Below are positions 55,040 through 63,765 of a stretch of DNA of 64,000 nucleotides, piece by piece. The stretch is from Gemmatimonadota bacterium. Its GTDB lineage: Bacteria > Gemmatimonadota > Gemmatimonadetes > Gemmatimonadales > Gemmatimonadaceae. The number at the start of each line of letters is the position of its first letter. The first letter of the stretch is position 1. A program made the position numbers and the translations under genes. The notes under the pieces are model-generated. The model saw only the letters and a program-made list of their open reading frames with translations. It was not told where the DNA came from and did not search any database. The stretch lies in contig DAHUXM010000028.1 of the NCBI GenBank assembly GCA_027307165.1, positions 117,403-181,402 of the forward strand, read 5' to 3'.

Positions 55040-55845
55040 GCGACGACATTCCTCGGGTTGCGAGACGACATCCAGAGCGTGGCGGATGTGTAAAGAAGCA
55101 CGCCGACCACTACCCATTTGACAACACCCAGCGGCAGCTCCTTGACGACGAATGCGGCGACGAGCACCCCTGGCACTCCGCCAATCGCGAAGGCGAGCGC
55201 GGTGCGACGGTCGAAGCGGCCGGAGCGATAGAAGCGGATCGCCGCAGCAGGCAGAATCAGCGCCGCGGATGCGGCCATGATCGGGAACACCGCTTTGGTG
55301 TTCATGCCAAGCATGTACGTCATCGCCATCGTTGGCGCATAATTGCCGATCCCGAGGCTGGTAAGCGACCCAATCAACACGCTGCCCAGGACCGCGATGA
55401 CAAGCGCCATGCCGGAGAGACCGATGGTCCCGACGCTCAGCGAAAGACTCGCAAGCATGCGCACGGCCATGAATCCCGCCGTGATCAGCAACGCGATCGC
55501 CATCGCGCGCTGCATCAATTGACGCGGCCAGTGGACGACGATGCCGGTGCCGAACCACGCGCCGATGCCGCCCGCGATCACCATGCTGGTGATGGTCGGC
55601 AGATCTATCAAACCTCCCAGCAGAATGATGTAGATGATCGCTTCTGAAACCGTGGGGAGTGCCATCCCGACATTGAGTGTTCCGGGTATGTCGTCGTCCT
55701 CCACCATGCGCCCGAGTACCAGTGCAGCGGTGGTCGTTGCGAACGAGCCAATGCCTAGTGTGTCGAAGAAGTTCGCAGCTGCGCCAACTCCGAGCAGCAG
55801 CGGCATCGAAGTGTGACGAGTAGTGCTACTGGCCGGTGTTGTCAT
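55036..55845 (-). CDS. TauE/SafE-family membrane transporter
   Basis: The 269-aa protein has about eight membrane segments and the TauE/SafE pattern: [58 protein letters not shown] and [38 protein letters not shown]. Members carry sulfur-containing or organic anions. GGAG precedes ATG 55845. Its coupling to the dehydratase suggests it handles the substrate or product of that enzyme. Confidence 0.85.
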   Translation of the reverse strand: MTTPASSTTRHTSMPLLLGVGAAANFFDTLGIGSFATTTAALVLGRMVEDDDIPGTLNVGMALPTVSEAIIYIILLGGLIDLPTITSMVIAGGIGAWFGTGIVVHWPRQLMQRAMAIALLITAGFMAVRMLASLSLSVGTIGLSGMALVIAVLGSVLIGSLTSLGIGNYAPTMAMTYMLGMNTKAVFPIMAASAALILPAAAIRFYRSGRFDRRTALAFAIGGVPGVLVAAFVVKELPLGVVKWVVVGVLLYTSATLWMSSRNPRNVVA

Positions 55846-56155
55846 CAACGCTCCAGAACAAGTGTGAATTCCGCGCCGTTCACGGAACGCGAGATACCGC
55901 GCGGCCGCGATCGCCAGCGAGAGTCGGGGGATCATGATACAGGCCCGGACGGCGATTCCCGGAATCGCCACGGATAGTTTATCCAATATCCGCTTACTCG
56001 GTAAGGCCGTATCCTCGACTGCCGCCCGATCTACACCCCCGGGCCGGCCCCGGGGTGCCGGCGAGCTATTCTTCCCCCGCCGACACGCCCGCGCGCCCCC
56101 TCACCGGTAGTGGTGCCCGGTGAATCGACGCCCACCCCGCTTGCTCCTTACTTTG
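55846..56155. other. Gene-free gap between the TauE/SafE and amidase genes
   Basis: About 310 bp with no frame of protein-like composition. It contains the TauE/SafE leader (55845-55990), then a very GC-rich stretch (56030-56110) with the self-complementary CCCGGGCCGGCCCCGGG near 56036, and CACCGG-N9-CCGGTG just after the amidase stop, which could end the amidase transcript. No RNA gene was recognised. Confidence 0.6.
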
Positions 56156-57958
56156 CTACAGCGTCGGGTGGCGTCGCACGGTATCGTCGTGAATCTGGAA
56201 CTGGTGCGCGACGGACAGGATCAGATCGTCGTTGTACAGGTTGCCGATGATCTGACCGCAGATGGGTTGCGGATTGAGCTGCGGCGCCGGCGCGGCTGGC
56301 GCGGCGCTCCGTGCGCCACCGGGCGCCTGCGGCACGCCAAACTTGTACGGTAGAACGGCGGTGGGATGCCCTGTCTGCGCGTTGGCGCCGATGTCGGCGA
56401 ACGGACTTCCGATATACATGTCAAGATCCTTGAGGAACTCCGCCCACTTCGTCACCAGCACGTAGCGGCGACGTTCGGTCTGCAGGAACTCGAATCCCCC
56501 TATCCGGCGACCATTCACGAAGCGCGGATTCCAGTCGGCGGGGGCCATCGGATTCGCTGGCGCTGCCGCACGATTATCACGCCCCTCGCCACTGCCGCGC
56601 AGCGGCAACGGTGGAAGGTTGTTGAGATCGAGTCCGATCTCCTTTGCCTTGATCTGTACGTACGAATCGAACGCTGCGGCATCTTCGACGTCGAGTCCGC
56701 CGCTCCCTCCCAAACCCGGTACGGTCGGACGCGCTCCGATGGTCACTGGCTTCATTCCGAGTTCCTTCAGTTTGTCCACCAGCTCCTTTGGCGCCTTGTC
56801 GTCCACACCAATGCGAAGTGCAGCGAGATCGATGCTTCGATTGAACTGGAACGGCATCGTCACCGTGGACGGATCCTTCTCATCGACACCGTGAATCACG
56901 TTGAACACCATCGCAGCGTCTTCGCTGGTACGCACGATGGGTCCCACGCGATCCTGGGACCAGGCGAGCACCATGCCGCCGTAACGGCTGACGCTGCCAA
57001 ACGTGGGACGAAGCGCGCTCAAGCCACAGCGGATCGTCGGCGACACGATCGAGCCCGACGTTTCTGTGCCGATTCCAAATGCAACACAACCCGCCGCAGT
57101 GGCCGATGCGGGACCGGCCGATGAACCACTCGAGCCCTGCGACAGATTCCACGGATTGTTGGTGCGTCCCCGGAACCACTGATCGTTCTGCGCGAACAGT
57201 CCGGTGGCGAGTTTAGCGATCAACACCGCGCCCGCGTCGCGCAGACGTACCACGACTTCGGCGTCCATGTCGATGATGCGATTCTCGAAATCCTTCGCAC
57301 CCCACGTAGTTGGCACTCCCTTGGTGGCGAACAGATCCTTTACACCGTAAGGGAGTCCGTGGAGCGGGCCGCGGTAACGACCGGCGGCGAGCTCCGCATC
57401 GGCACGCGCGGCCTCGGCGCGCGCCTGCGCCTCCATGATGGTGACCGCACAGAGCAGCGTCGGATTGAGGCGCTTGAGTCGCGTGAGGTAGATGTCCGTG
57501 AGCCGCGCCGATGTGATCCGCCGAGCCTTGATGAGCGCCGAGAGTCGGTGCGCGGGGAGAAATGCGATGTCGTCGTCCGAGGCGGGCATCGCACCGGTCC
57601 ACGCTTCGGGCTCATACGTGCCGCGATCGAACGCCGCAGCACCGCGTTGGCGCACGAGCTTTTCCATGAGCGCGCCGGTGCCGCCCGGATATGGCTGAAA
57701 CTGCAGTGCGGGAGCTTCACCGTTGCCTAGCGCGAGCGCGGCCTCCTGTTGGAGGAACTGCGGTCGCCCGAGAGCGCCGGCAGCAGTCCCGCTGCCGGAC
57801 TCTCCGAGCGCAGGCCTGACCCCGAGCGCAGATGCTGCCGCGGCAGCGAGTGAAAAAAAGACGAACTGACGGCGATCGATCCCGAATTTTTCTGCGTCGA
57901 AGTCGGAAGATTCCAGATCGGTCTGATACTGTTCCAGCAGGTCCTCGGGATTGCTCAC
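56156..57958 (-). CDS. Amidase signature-family protein, Tat-exported
   Basis: The 600-aa protein has a Tat signal (DRRQFVFFSLAAAAASALG) and an amidase-signature core. The catalytic lysine is K207 (GLPYGVKDLF), the cis-serine S279 (GSSGSSAGPASATAAG) and the nucleophile S303 (FGIGTETSGSIVSP). It resembles exported amidases of unknown substrate and GatA-like enzymes. The C-terminal 35 codons are duplicated at 50954-51058. The upstream gap carries a DUF3303 pseudogene. Confidence 0.9.
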   Translation of the reverse strand: MSNPEDLLEQYQTDLESSDFDAEKFGIDRRQFVFFSLAAAAASALGVRPALGESGSGTAAGALGRPQFLQQEAALALGNGEAPALQFQPYPGGTGALMEKLVRQRGAAAFDRGTYEPEAWTGAMPASDDDIAFLPAHRLSALIKARRITSARLTDIYLTRLKRLNPTLLCAVTIMEAQARAEAARADAELAAGRYRGPLHGLPYGVKDLFATKGVPTTWGAKDFENRIIDMDAEVVVRLRDAGAVLIAKLATGLFAQNDQWFRGRTNNPWNLSQGSSGSSAGPASATAAGCVAFGIGTETSGSIVSPTIRCGLSALRPTFGSVSRYGGMVLAWSQDRVGPIVRTSEDAAMVFNVIHGVDEKDPSTVTMPFQFNRSIDLAALRIGVDDKAPKELVDKLKELGMKPVTIGARPTVPGLGGSGGLDVEDAAAFDSYVQIKAKEIGLDLNNLPPLPLRGSGEGRDNRAAAPANPMAPADWNPRFVNGRRIGGFEFLQTERRRYVLVTKWAEFLKDLDMYIGSPFADIGANAQTGHPTAVLPYKFGVPQAPGGARSAAPAAPAPQLNPQPICGQIIGNLYNDDLILSVAHQFQIHDDTVRRHPTL

Positions 57959-58077
57959 TGCAGTGCTCCGATGGCTGTGATTGGGAAGGGTGATTTACGC
58001 ATGCAGAGAATCGCGCGTGAAGCGCGAGTTGGTAAGGGGTAGCCCGACCCGGACTCCCGAGTGCTTAGAGCGCGGGG

Positions 58078-58351
58078 CTACAAACGCGGTGCAACTGTCT
58101 CGCGCGCCTCCGCGGACGTCATTACCGGTATCAACTCAAACTCAACCAGGTCGACCCACTCGGCAAACCACACTTTGAAGAGCTCGGGGATGATCGGTTT
58201 CCATCACCTGATAACACCGGCCAAGATCGGCCGTTACCCAACTCGACATGTAGTTGAGCCCCTCTGGCAACTTGCGTCCGTCATCGCGAACCCGCCGATA
58301 CACGGGCAAGGGATCGCCTCCACGGAACTGCTCCACGATCATGTACAGCAT
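58078..58351 (-). pseudogene. DUF3303-family gene broken by a frameshift
   Basis: From ATG 58351 the frame reads LYMIVEQFRGGDPLPVYRRVRDDGRKLPEGLNYMSSW and CYQVMETDHP, a DUF3303 start. At a CCCC run near 58187 it shifts by one base. The other frame then gives ELFKVWFAEWVDLVEFELIPVMTSAEARE and stops at 58078. One extra C explains both. Either a true mutation or a sequencing error in a homopolymer. Confidence 0.7.
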
Positions 58352-58507
58352 CGGCACTCGACGGGGGATGGGGTGGTCGCCGATCCAGCGCCCGCGTTCA
58401 ATTGCGGGCGAGTAAAATAGAAGCGAATGCGACGCGTTCGCAATCCTTACAGCGCGTGTCGGTAGAGCGTCCGCGCCTAAATACATGTCACGGCGTCACT
58501 GTCGCGG

Positions 58508-59083
58508 TCACAGGGTTGTCGAGCTTCCTCCCCGCCACTCGGAAGCTAGCACCGCATAGACGGCGACGTCTTCGAAGGCGTCCCAGCGATAATAGGCGTC
58601 TCGATGCACGCCCTCCAGGCGCATGCCCAGTTTCTGGAGAACGCGCCCCGAGGCCGGATTGCGAGTAAAATGCCGACCTTCGACGCGGTGGAGACCAAGT
58701 TCAGCGAAGCCATATCCAACGACGGCTCGCGCGGCCTCGGTCGCAAAGCCGTGTCCCCAGCTCGCAACGGCAATCCAATAGCCGATCTCTCCGTGCCGGT
58801 GCGCCAACGACAGGCGAAGGTTGATTGCGCCGACAAGCTCGCTCGACGGAGTTGCTGTGCAGATGGCAAGTGCCAGGTTCTCGCGACGCTCCCAGGCGTC
58901 GGCGTGCGTCGCGATCCATTGCGCGCCGCCCCCAGTTGGATAGGGATGCGGAATCGTCAATGTGGTATCGGCGACCTCACGCACACCGGCCAGTTGCTCG
59001 ACACGGACTCCGTCCGTTCTCCGGAATGGTCGGAGCAGTAGTCGCTCGGTTGCTAGCTGCGGAGCTTGTTCCATGTCAATCAA
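58508..59083 (-). CDS. GNAT-family N-acetyltransferase (RimJ/RimL-like)
   Basis: The 191-aa protein has the RimJ/RimL pattern: LATERLLLRPFRRTDGVRVEQLAGVREVADTTLTIPHPYPTGG, GEIGYWIAVASWGHGFATEAARAVVGYGFAELGLHRVEGRHFTRNPASGRVLQKLGMRLEGVHRDAYYRW. The CoA-binding stretch is GHGFATEA. It acetylates an amine on a protein or small molecule. The start is ATG 59083 or ATG 59074. Confidence 0.9.
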   Translation of the reverse strand: MIDMEQAPQLATERLLLRPFRRTDGVRVEQLAGVREVADTTLTIPHPYPTGGGAQWIATHADAWERRENLALAICTATPSSELVGAINLRLSLAHRHGEIGYWIAVASWGHGFATEAARAVVGYGFAELGLHRVEGRHFTRNPASGRVLQKLGMRLEGVHRDAYYRWDAFEDVAVYAVLASEWRGGSSTTL

Positions 59084-59212
59084 AGATCGCTGTTCATCGT
59101 GCAGCCTCGAACGCCCAAGTTAAGCTGCGAACGAATCAAATAGAACCGCGTGCGAGGCGCGCGCAGCTCGCTAACGCCTGAGCTGACCTGCGAGTGAAGC
59201 GAGCACACCGCG

Positions 59213-59485
59213 TCATGCCGATTGGTGAATCCTGTCATTCAACGATCTGCTAAACTGCAAGCGAATTGAATCAACTGCCAGCGCAACGCGACTCATCAGA
59301 GCGCTCGAGAGCTTCACTCTTGCTCCATCCTCGTTCATAAACGTATCTTCTCCATTGATGCCGAGTTCGGCCGCTGCTATCGAGTAGCCTCTGTGAGGAC
59401 GCTTCAAGTGGCTATAGATTTTCGTTTCTTGTGGTCCTTCGGAAACAGGTACAACAATCAGAGACAGCCGCATGGAGCCTGACAT
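59213..59485 (-). CDS. Possible small protein in an otherwise empty stretch
   Basis: A 90-aa frame (SLIVVPVSEGPQETKIYSHLKRPHRGYSIAAAELGINGEDTFMNEDGARVKLSSALMSRVALAVDSIRLQFSRSLNDRIHQ) lies in the 388-bp gap between the GNAT gene and the next plus-strand gene; its first codons overlap that gene's start. No family is recognised. Composition is plausible but there is no good ribosome site. Treat as weak. Confidence 0.25.
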   Translation of the reverse strand: MSGSMRLSLIVVPVSEGPQETKIYSHLKRPHRGYSIAAAELGINGEDTFMNEDGARVKLSSALMSRVALAVDSIRLQFSRSLNDRIHQSA

Positions 59486-60122
59486 CCCCGAACTGCCGCG
59501 TCATCCGCACAAGCCCTCCGGCCTGCCGCGCTGGCTGGAGTGGACCACCGCCATCTCGGCGTTGATCATCTCCGTTTGCTCGATCGGCATCGCGATCTAC
59601 AACGCGCGCATCGAGTCGCGGCTTCTCAAGGCCAACTCCTATCCCTATCTTGTCGCCGGCATCAGTGACGGCCAGCTCGACGGACCGAACGGGCCCGAGA
59701 GCATCACCATCGAGCTGCTGAACAACGGCGTCGGCCCCGCCAACGAACAGAGTCTCAAGATCAGACTCGGCGACCAGTACGTCACCAACGTAAAGGACCT
59801 TATCCGCACGGCAGTCGGGTCCGCCGAGGCAGACAAGGCCGTCGAGCTTCTAACGCCGGTGTACGACGACGAGCCCACGCGGTTCATCGCGTCCAGGGAC
59901 CACGGGCTGATCTTCCATATCGACAAGACGCCAGCGAACGCGCGCTACTGGGACATGTTCGACCACGCAATGAACGTAAAGCGCCTGAGCGTCGAATTCT
60001 GCTACTGCTCGGTGTTCGACGAGTGCTGGTCGGTGAAGGGACAGGTCCGGGAGGAGGTGAAGGCGTGTGTCCCGGATCCGCATCTCGAATTCGTACCGAA
60101 GCCGCGGGCGCAGATAGTCTAG
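59472..60122 (+). CDS. Uncharacterised membrane-anchored protein
   Basis: The 216-aa protein has one N-terminal membrane segment (WLEWTTAISALIISVCSIGIAIYNA) and a soluble domain (LVAGISDGQLDGPNGPESITIELLNNGVGPANEQSLKIRLGDQYV; RFIASRDHGLIFHID; VEFCYCSVFDECWSVKGQVREEVKAC) with three or four cysteines. Similar uncharacterised proteins occur in Gram-negative bacteria. Function unknown. The next gene downstream is a transposase remnant. Confidence 0.65.
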   Translation: MEPDIPELPRHPHKPSGLPRWLEWTTAISALIISVCSIGIAIYNARIESRLLKANSYPYLVAGISDGQLDGPNGPESITIELLNNGVGPANEQSLKIRLGDQYVTNVKDLIRTAVGSAEADKAVELLTPVYDDEPTRFIASRDHGLIFHIDKTPANARYWDMFDHAMNVKRLSVEFCYCSVFDECWSVKGQVREEVKACVPDPHLEFVPKPRAQIV

Positions 60123-60161
60123 GCGAGGGGCGAGCGAGGGCACGCATCATCAATTCCGTAC

Positions 60162-60206
60162 GGAGTCCGTCCCCACTCCGTCCCCACTCCGTCCCCACTC
60201 CGTCCC
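60162..60206. repeat. Tandem GTCCCC repeat, locus 2
   Basis: CGGAGTCCGTCCCC is followed by three further ACTCCGTCCC(C) units, four in all, the longest of the three arrays. It lies between the membrane-anchored protein gene and the IS256 remnant. Confidence 0.75.
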
Positions 60207-60225
60207 TGAGCGCGATTGGGACCGC

Positions 60226-60507
60226 ATGGGGACGTATTACACATTTCCGCGGGAACACTGGACGCACATACGAACGACGAATGTGGTCGAGTCACCATTT
60301 GCAGCGGTCCGACTTCGCACCGGAGCTGCGAAGAGATTCAAGAGGGTCGAGAATGCAACGGCCTTGATCTGGAAGATGCTGCTGGTCGCGCAGCAGAACG
60401 TGAGGAAACTGAACGCACCGCACCTGCTAGCCCACGTTTATGCCGGCACCGAATACCAAGACGGGATTCGTGTCGTCAATCCAGCCAGAGAAAGGCTCGC
60501 CGCCTGA
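60226..60507 (+). pseudogene. IS256-family transposase C-terminal remnant
   Basis: The 93-codon frame reads YTFPREHWTHIRTTNVVESPFAAVRLRTGAAKRF and ALIWKMLLVAQQNVRKLNAPHLLAHV, the C-terminal part of Mutator/IS256 transposases (typical length about 400 aa), with the catalytic region absent. It is the trace of an insertion sequence next to the tandem repeats. Confidence 0.8.
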
Positions 60508-60652
60508 CGCGCGTTTCCACACAATTTGACAAGAGCTCGCGGTATCACCTAAAATTCAACTTTGGAGGCGTCGTCGAACAATCTGTGCGCATGACAATGG
60601 CACGTCCGGTGTCGAAACGAGACAATGCCCTTCGGCTACTCGTACCCAGTCT

Positions 60653-61351
60653 ATGATTGCCTCACCAGAATTCGCCGCCTCTAATCGCCGTTTGCCTATT
60701 CGAAGACGGCTGGTTCTCATCACGTGCACTTGCGCACTGTCAGGCGCGCTCTTCGTGCCATTCGTCCTGGCAGGCTCCAATCTGCCATTTCCCGGTCCAT
60801 GGGTTCTGTGGCTTGGTTTTTCGATCGGATCTGCGGCGACTGGCGCACTCTGCTCGTGGGGTGGCCTTATCGCCGCCGACCGGAGCGGACTTCCGATGCC
60901 AACCCTGCGTGCATGGGAGCGAGGCGATGCCTCAAGCCAGCCGCAGTGGAGAGCCATGGCGATTTCAACCGTAATCGCACTCCTGGTGGCCACCCTTATC
61001 GCCGTTGCGGCGCACGCGATTGCGCTACCACAAAACCCTGGCACGCTAACGGAACGTCTCCTCACAATCCCATTCGGGGCGATCGTGACTGAGACGTTCG
61101 CGCATCTGTTACTTCTAAGCGCGATTTTTTTGCTGACCCGAAACAAGACCGCCGCTATCCTCGTCAGCAGTCTGATTTTCGTGCTTGTATTTCACGGGCA
61201 ATCGTTGAGCGCGTCGCTCTTTACTTATTTTGCCATGGCCGCCAATGCGACGTTGAGCACACTTACCGGATGGCTTTACACGAAATATGGATTCGAGAGC
61301 GCTGTCTTAGCGCATGCTATCGCGCATGGAATTGCACTCGGAGTAAACTAG
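60653..61351 (+). CDS. CPBP-like membrane protein with a degenerate protease motif
   Basis: The 232-aa protein has about seven membrane segments and a CPBP/Abi pattern in the C-terminal half: IVTETFAHLLLLSAIFLLTRN where the usual E-E-x-x-x-R sits, VFHGQSLSASLFTYFAMAANATLSTLTGWLYTKYGFESAVLAHAIAHGIALGVN. The second histidine motif (HAIAHGI) is present, but the paired glutamates are not both kept (TET), so protease activity is doubtful. Base use is lower in GC than its neighbours. Confidence 0.65.
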   Translation: MIASPEFAASNRRLPIRRRLVLITCTCALSGALFVPFVLAGSNLPFPGPWVLWLGFSIGSAATGALCSWGGLIAADRSGLPMPTLRAWERGDASSQPQWRAMAISTVIALLVATLIAVAAHAIALPQNPGTLTERLLTIPFGAIVTETFAHLLLLSAIFLLTRNKTAAILVSSLIFVLVFHGQSLSASLFTYFAMAANATLSTLTGWLYTKYGFESAVLAHAIAHGIALGVN

Positions 61352-61767
61352 CGATATCCTCCTACGGCATTCTTATCGAACCGTCGTGGCAATTCGATTC
61401 ACCGAAAAAAACGGTTAGGAAACTAAAGAGTGGTCGTGGTCATCGCCGCTCCGCTCAGTATTTCGGTATCAACTCTGCAGGCCCTCGACATCCCCAATGA
61501 CTCTCGGGGAAGGTCCTCGTCAAGCAGCAGTCCGATCGCGACCAATCGAGCTTTCGATCTTTCACTATGCAAGCGTGTAGAGATAGGTATCGCGCACCCG
61601 TTTCAACCCCTGTGAAGCATCCTTGGCCCCAGTTCACGGTTTCCTTCGCGCTTTTACATCACTCGCCGTAATCTGCTTGCTGTTGTTGCCCCACGAAGAT
61701 CGTTCGCGGTTGATAATGTCAGCGATCTACGAGCCATCCGGAGTCCGTCCCCACTCCGTCCCCGTCG
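61352..61767. other. Gene-free gap before the aminotransferase gene
   Basis: About 416 bp of lower-GC DNA without a recognisable gene. It ends in a tandem GTCCCC repeat, 61739-61765, two units after CGGAGTCC, of the same family as the arrays at 53.9 and 60.2 kb. The repeat ends directly at the stop of the minus-strand aminotransferase gene. No RNA gene was seen. Confidence 0.6.
61739..61765. repeat. Tandem GTCCCC repeat, locus 3
   Basis: CGGAGTCCGTCCCC followed by ACTCCGTCCCC, two units, directly at the 3' end of the minus-strand aminotransferase gene. Third copy of the family seen at 53878 and 60162. Confidence 0.7.
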
Positions 61768-63072
61768 TTACGCCAAGCCGTGCTTGATCGCCCCAGACAC
61801 GCGGTCAGCGAACAGATCCACTTCGTCCAGAGTGGTATAGATGCTCGGCGTTATTCGGATTCCCTGAAACTCGTCGGTCACCATGGGTGTCGTGACGATG
61901 TGATGCTTGTCCAGCAGCCACGCACCGAGCTTGCCCATGTCCATTCCGTCGATCGCGAGCACGCCGATGGCTCCGCTTTCGGTGGGGCCGATCTTCGTGA
62001 TCATGTGCGCGCGGTCGCTCGACGCGAGCACCTGACGCGCCCACCGGTCGCGCAGAAACCGCAGGCGCGCGATCTTCCGGTCCGCCCCGATCGATCGGTG
62101 AAAGGCGATGGCGACCGATATTGCGTTGTGGTTCGCGGCTGGATGCGTTCCGATCTCTTCGTACTTGCGGATGTTGTCCTCCTCTTCCACCCCACCTGCC
62201 ATCAGCGGCCACAGCGACTTGACCTTGTCGCGCCGAACATAAAGGAAACCGGTGCCGATGGGCGCGTTCATCCACTTGTGCAGGCTCGTGCCATAGTAAT
62301 CGCATCCCAGATCGTCGCGCTTGAACGGGAAGTGCGCAAAAGCATGCGCGCCGTCCACGAACACCTTGATCCCGTGCGGCCGAGCCAGCTCGACGATCTC
62401 GCGCACGGGTGCGATGTATCCAGTCTGGTAACTGACGTGCATCACCTCGATCACCTTCGTGCGCGGCGTGATCGCGGCCTTGATGTGATCGACGAATGAC
62501 GCCGTGCTCGCCACCGGTGTCTCGATCTTCACCGGTTTCAGCACGATGCCCTCACGACGCTCACGCTGCCGCCACGCGTTCTGCATGCGTGGATAGTTCT
62601 GCGTCGTGAAGACGACCTCGTCGCCGCGCGCGAGATCGGTACCGAAGATCATCGTCTCGTTGGCTTCCGACGCGTTGCGCGTGATCGCCATCTCCTCTGG
62701 ATCGCATCCGAATTCAGCGGCGAGATCACGACGCACCGACTCGATGCGGGGTTCGAGCACGCGCCACATGTGATCCACGGGCAGCTCGTTCGAGAACCGA
62801 AGGTCGCGGATCATCTGCTCGAGCACGTGCGTTGGCGCTGGCGAACAACCGCCGTTGTTGAGATTCACCATCGTGCGATCGATGTCGAACGCGCGCTGAA
62901 TCTCGCCCCAGTAAGACTCGTCGTCAGCGGTGGCTGCCGACGGACGTCGGCGTGCTCGCTCGTCGGCACGCAGAAGGTGCCGAACGGCGTCGCCCCGCAT
63001 TGTGGGCAGGACACTGGGCAGTGTGGCGCTCGCACCGAGCATGGACGCGAGGAACGTGCGACGGTCGGGCAT
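61768..63072 (-). CDS. Class V aminotransferase-like PLP enzyme with Tat-type signal
   Basis: The 434-aa protein starts with a Tat-like signal (PDRRTFLASMLGASATLPSVLP). It then has the class V pattern NLNNGGCSPAPTHVLEQMIRD, ITRNASEANETMIFGTDLARGDEVVFTTQNYP, VFVDGAHAFAHFPF (D240, H243) and the PLP lysine K266 (GTSLHKWMNAPIG). It is related to isopenicillin-N epimerase and cysteine desulfurase-like enzymes. Export by Tat, which carries folded cofactor-bound proteins, would fit a PLP enzyme. ATG 63072 is chosen; the frame is open to 63147. Confidence 0.88.
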   Translation of the reverse strand: MPDRRTFLASMLGASATLPSVLPTMRGDAVRHLLRADERARRRPSAATADDESYWGEIQRAFDIDRTMVNLNNGGCSPAPTHVLEQMIRDLRFSNELPVDHMWRVLEPRIESVRRDLAAEFGCDPEEMAITRNASEANETMIFGTDLARGDEVVFTTQNYPRMQNAWRQRERREGIVLKPVKIETPVASTASFVDHIKAAITPRTKVIEVMHVSYQTGYIAPVREIVELARPHGIKVFVDGAHAFAHFPFKRDDLGCDYYGTSLHKWMNAPIGTGFLYVRRDKVKSLWPLMAGGVEEEDNIRKYEEIGTHPAANHNAISVAIAFHRSIGADRKIARLRFLRDRWARQVLASSDRAHMITKIGPTESGAIGVLAIDGMDMGKLGAWLLDKHHIVTTPMVTDEFQGIRITPSIYTTLDEVDLFADRVSGAIKHGLA

Positions 63073-63177
63073 GGGAGTCAGGGCTGGAGACGCATCCAAC
63101 TTCGCTCTGGACGGCGGATTCGTCCAGTGGGACAACCTGTCACGCATTACCGGCGTGTAGCGCGGGGTTAAGCGCGT

Positions 63178-63723
63178 TCAGACCGGGACACATGTCACCA
63201 GGACCGCGTCCTCGCCAACACGATCGCTGGAAATGATGCGCAGCGGCGGCCGTGCGCCGGCAAAGTACGGCTTGCCGCCGCCAAGCACGAACGGACGGAA
63301 GTAGAGACGGTACTCGTCGATGAGACCGAGCTCGGTGAGGCTCGCCGCCATGACGGGCCCCGCGACGTCGATGTCACCCTCGACGTCCGTCTTCAATCTG
63401 CGCACAAAGACATCGACGTTCTCGCCGATCAGTGTGGCGTTCGCGCCGACCGACTTGAGAGTACGTGAGAAAACCCATTTCGGCACCGCCCGCCACGCCG
63501 CAGCGAATTCGTGGTCACCCGCATCCCACTCCGGTCGATCCTCGTCCCAGTAGCGCATGATCTCGTATATCCGTCGACCATACAGGGCACCGGCCAGTCC
63601 GCGGACGTGATCCGTGAAATGACGGCCAAGCACGACGCCAGGCGGAGGCAATTCCAGCTTCCCATCGACGCCATCGACGTAGCCGTCGAGGGACTGCATC
63701 ATGCCGAATACGAGCTTGCCCAT
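63178..63723 (-). CDS. DHFR/RibD C-terminal-like reductase family protein
   Basis: The 181-aa protein begins GKLVFGMMQSLDGYVDGVDGKLELPPPG and has ALYGRRIYEIMRYWDED, KWVFSRTLKSVGANATLIGENVDVFVRRLK, and DIDVAGPVMAASLTELGLIDEYRLYFRPFVLGGGKPYF. This is the YyaP/YwjB-type reductase pattern, with NADPH-binding residues likely and substrate unknown. ATG 63723 (GKLVFGM) is preferred. A longer relative of the same family is at 34923-35585. Confidence 0.88.
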   Translation of the reverse strand: MGKLVFGMMQSLDGYVDGVDGKLELPPPGVVLGRHFTDHVRGLAGALYGRRIYEIMRYWDEDRPEWDAGDHEFAAAWRAVPKWVFSRTLKSVGANATLIGENVDVFVRRLKTDVEGDIDVAGPVMAASLTELGLIDEYRLYFRPFVLGGGKPYFAGARPPLRIISSDRVGEDAVLVTCVPV

Positions 63724-63765
63724 GTCCTCATGCCTCCGCATGAATGTCCGATGTCCCCGCCGAGG

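Noticed and set aside
60226..60507. Complete insertion sequence at the transposase remnant
   Set aside because: Only the C-terminal part of an IS256 transposase is present, with no catalytic region and no inverted repeats found at either side.
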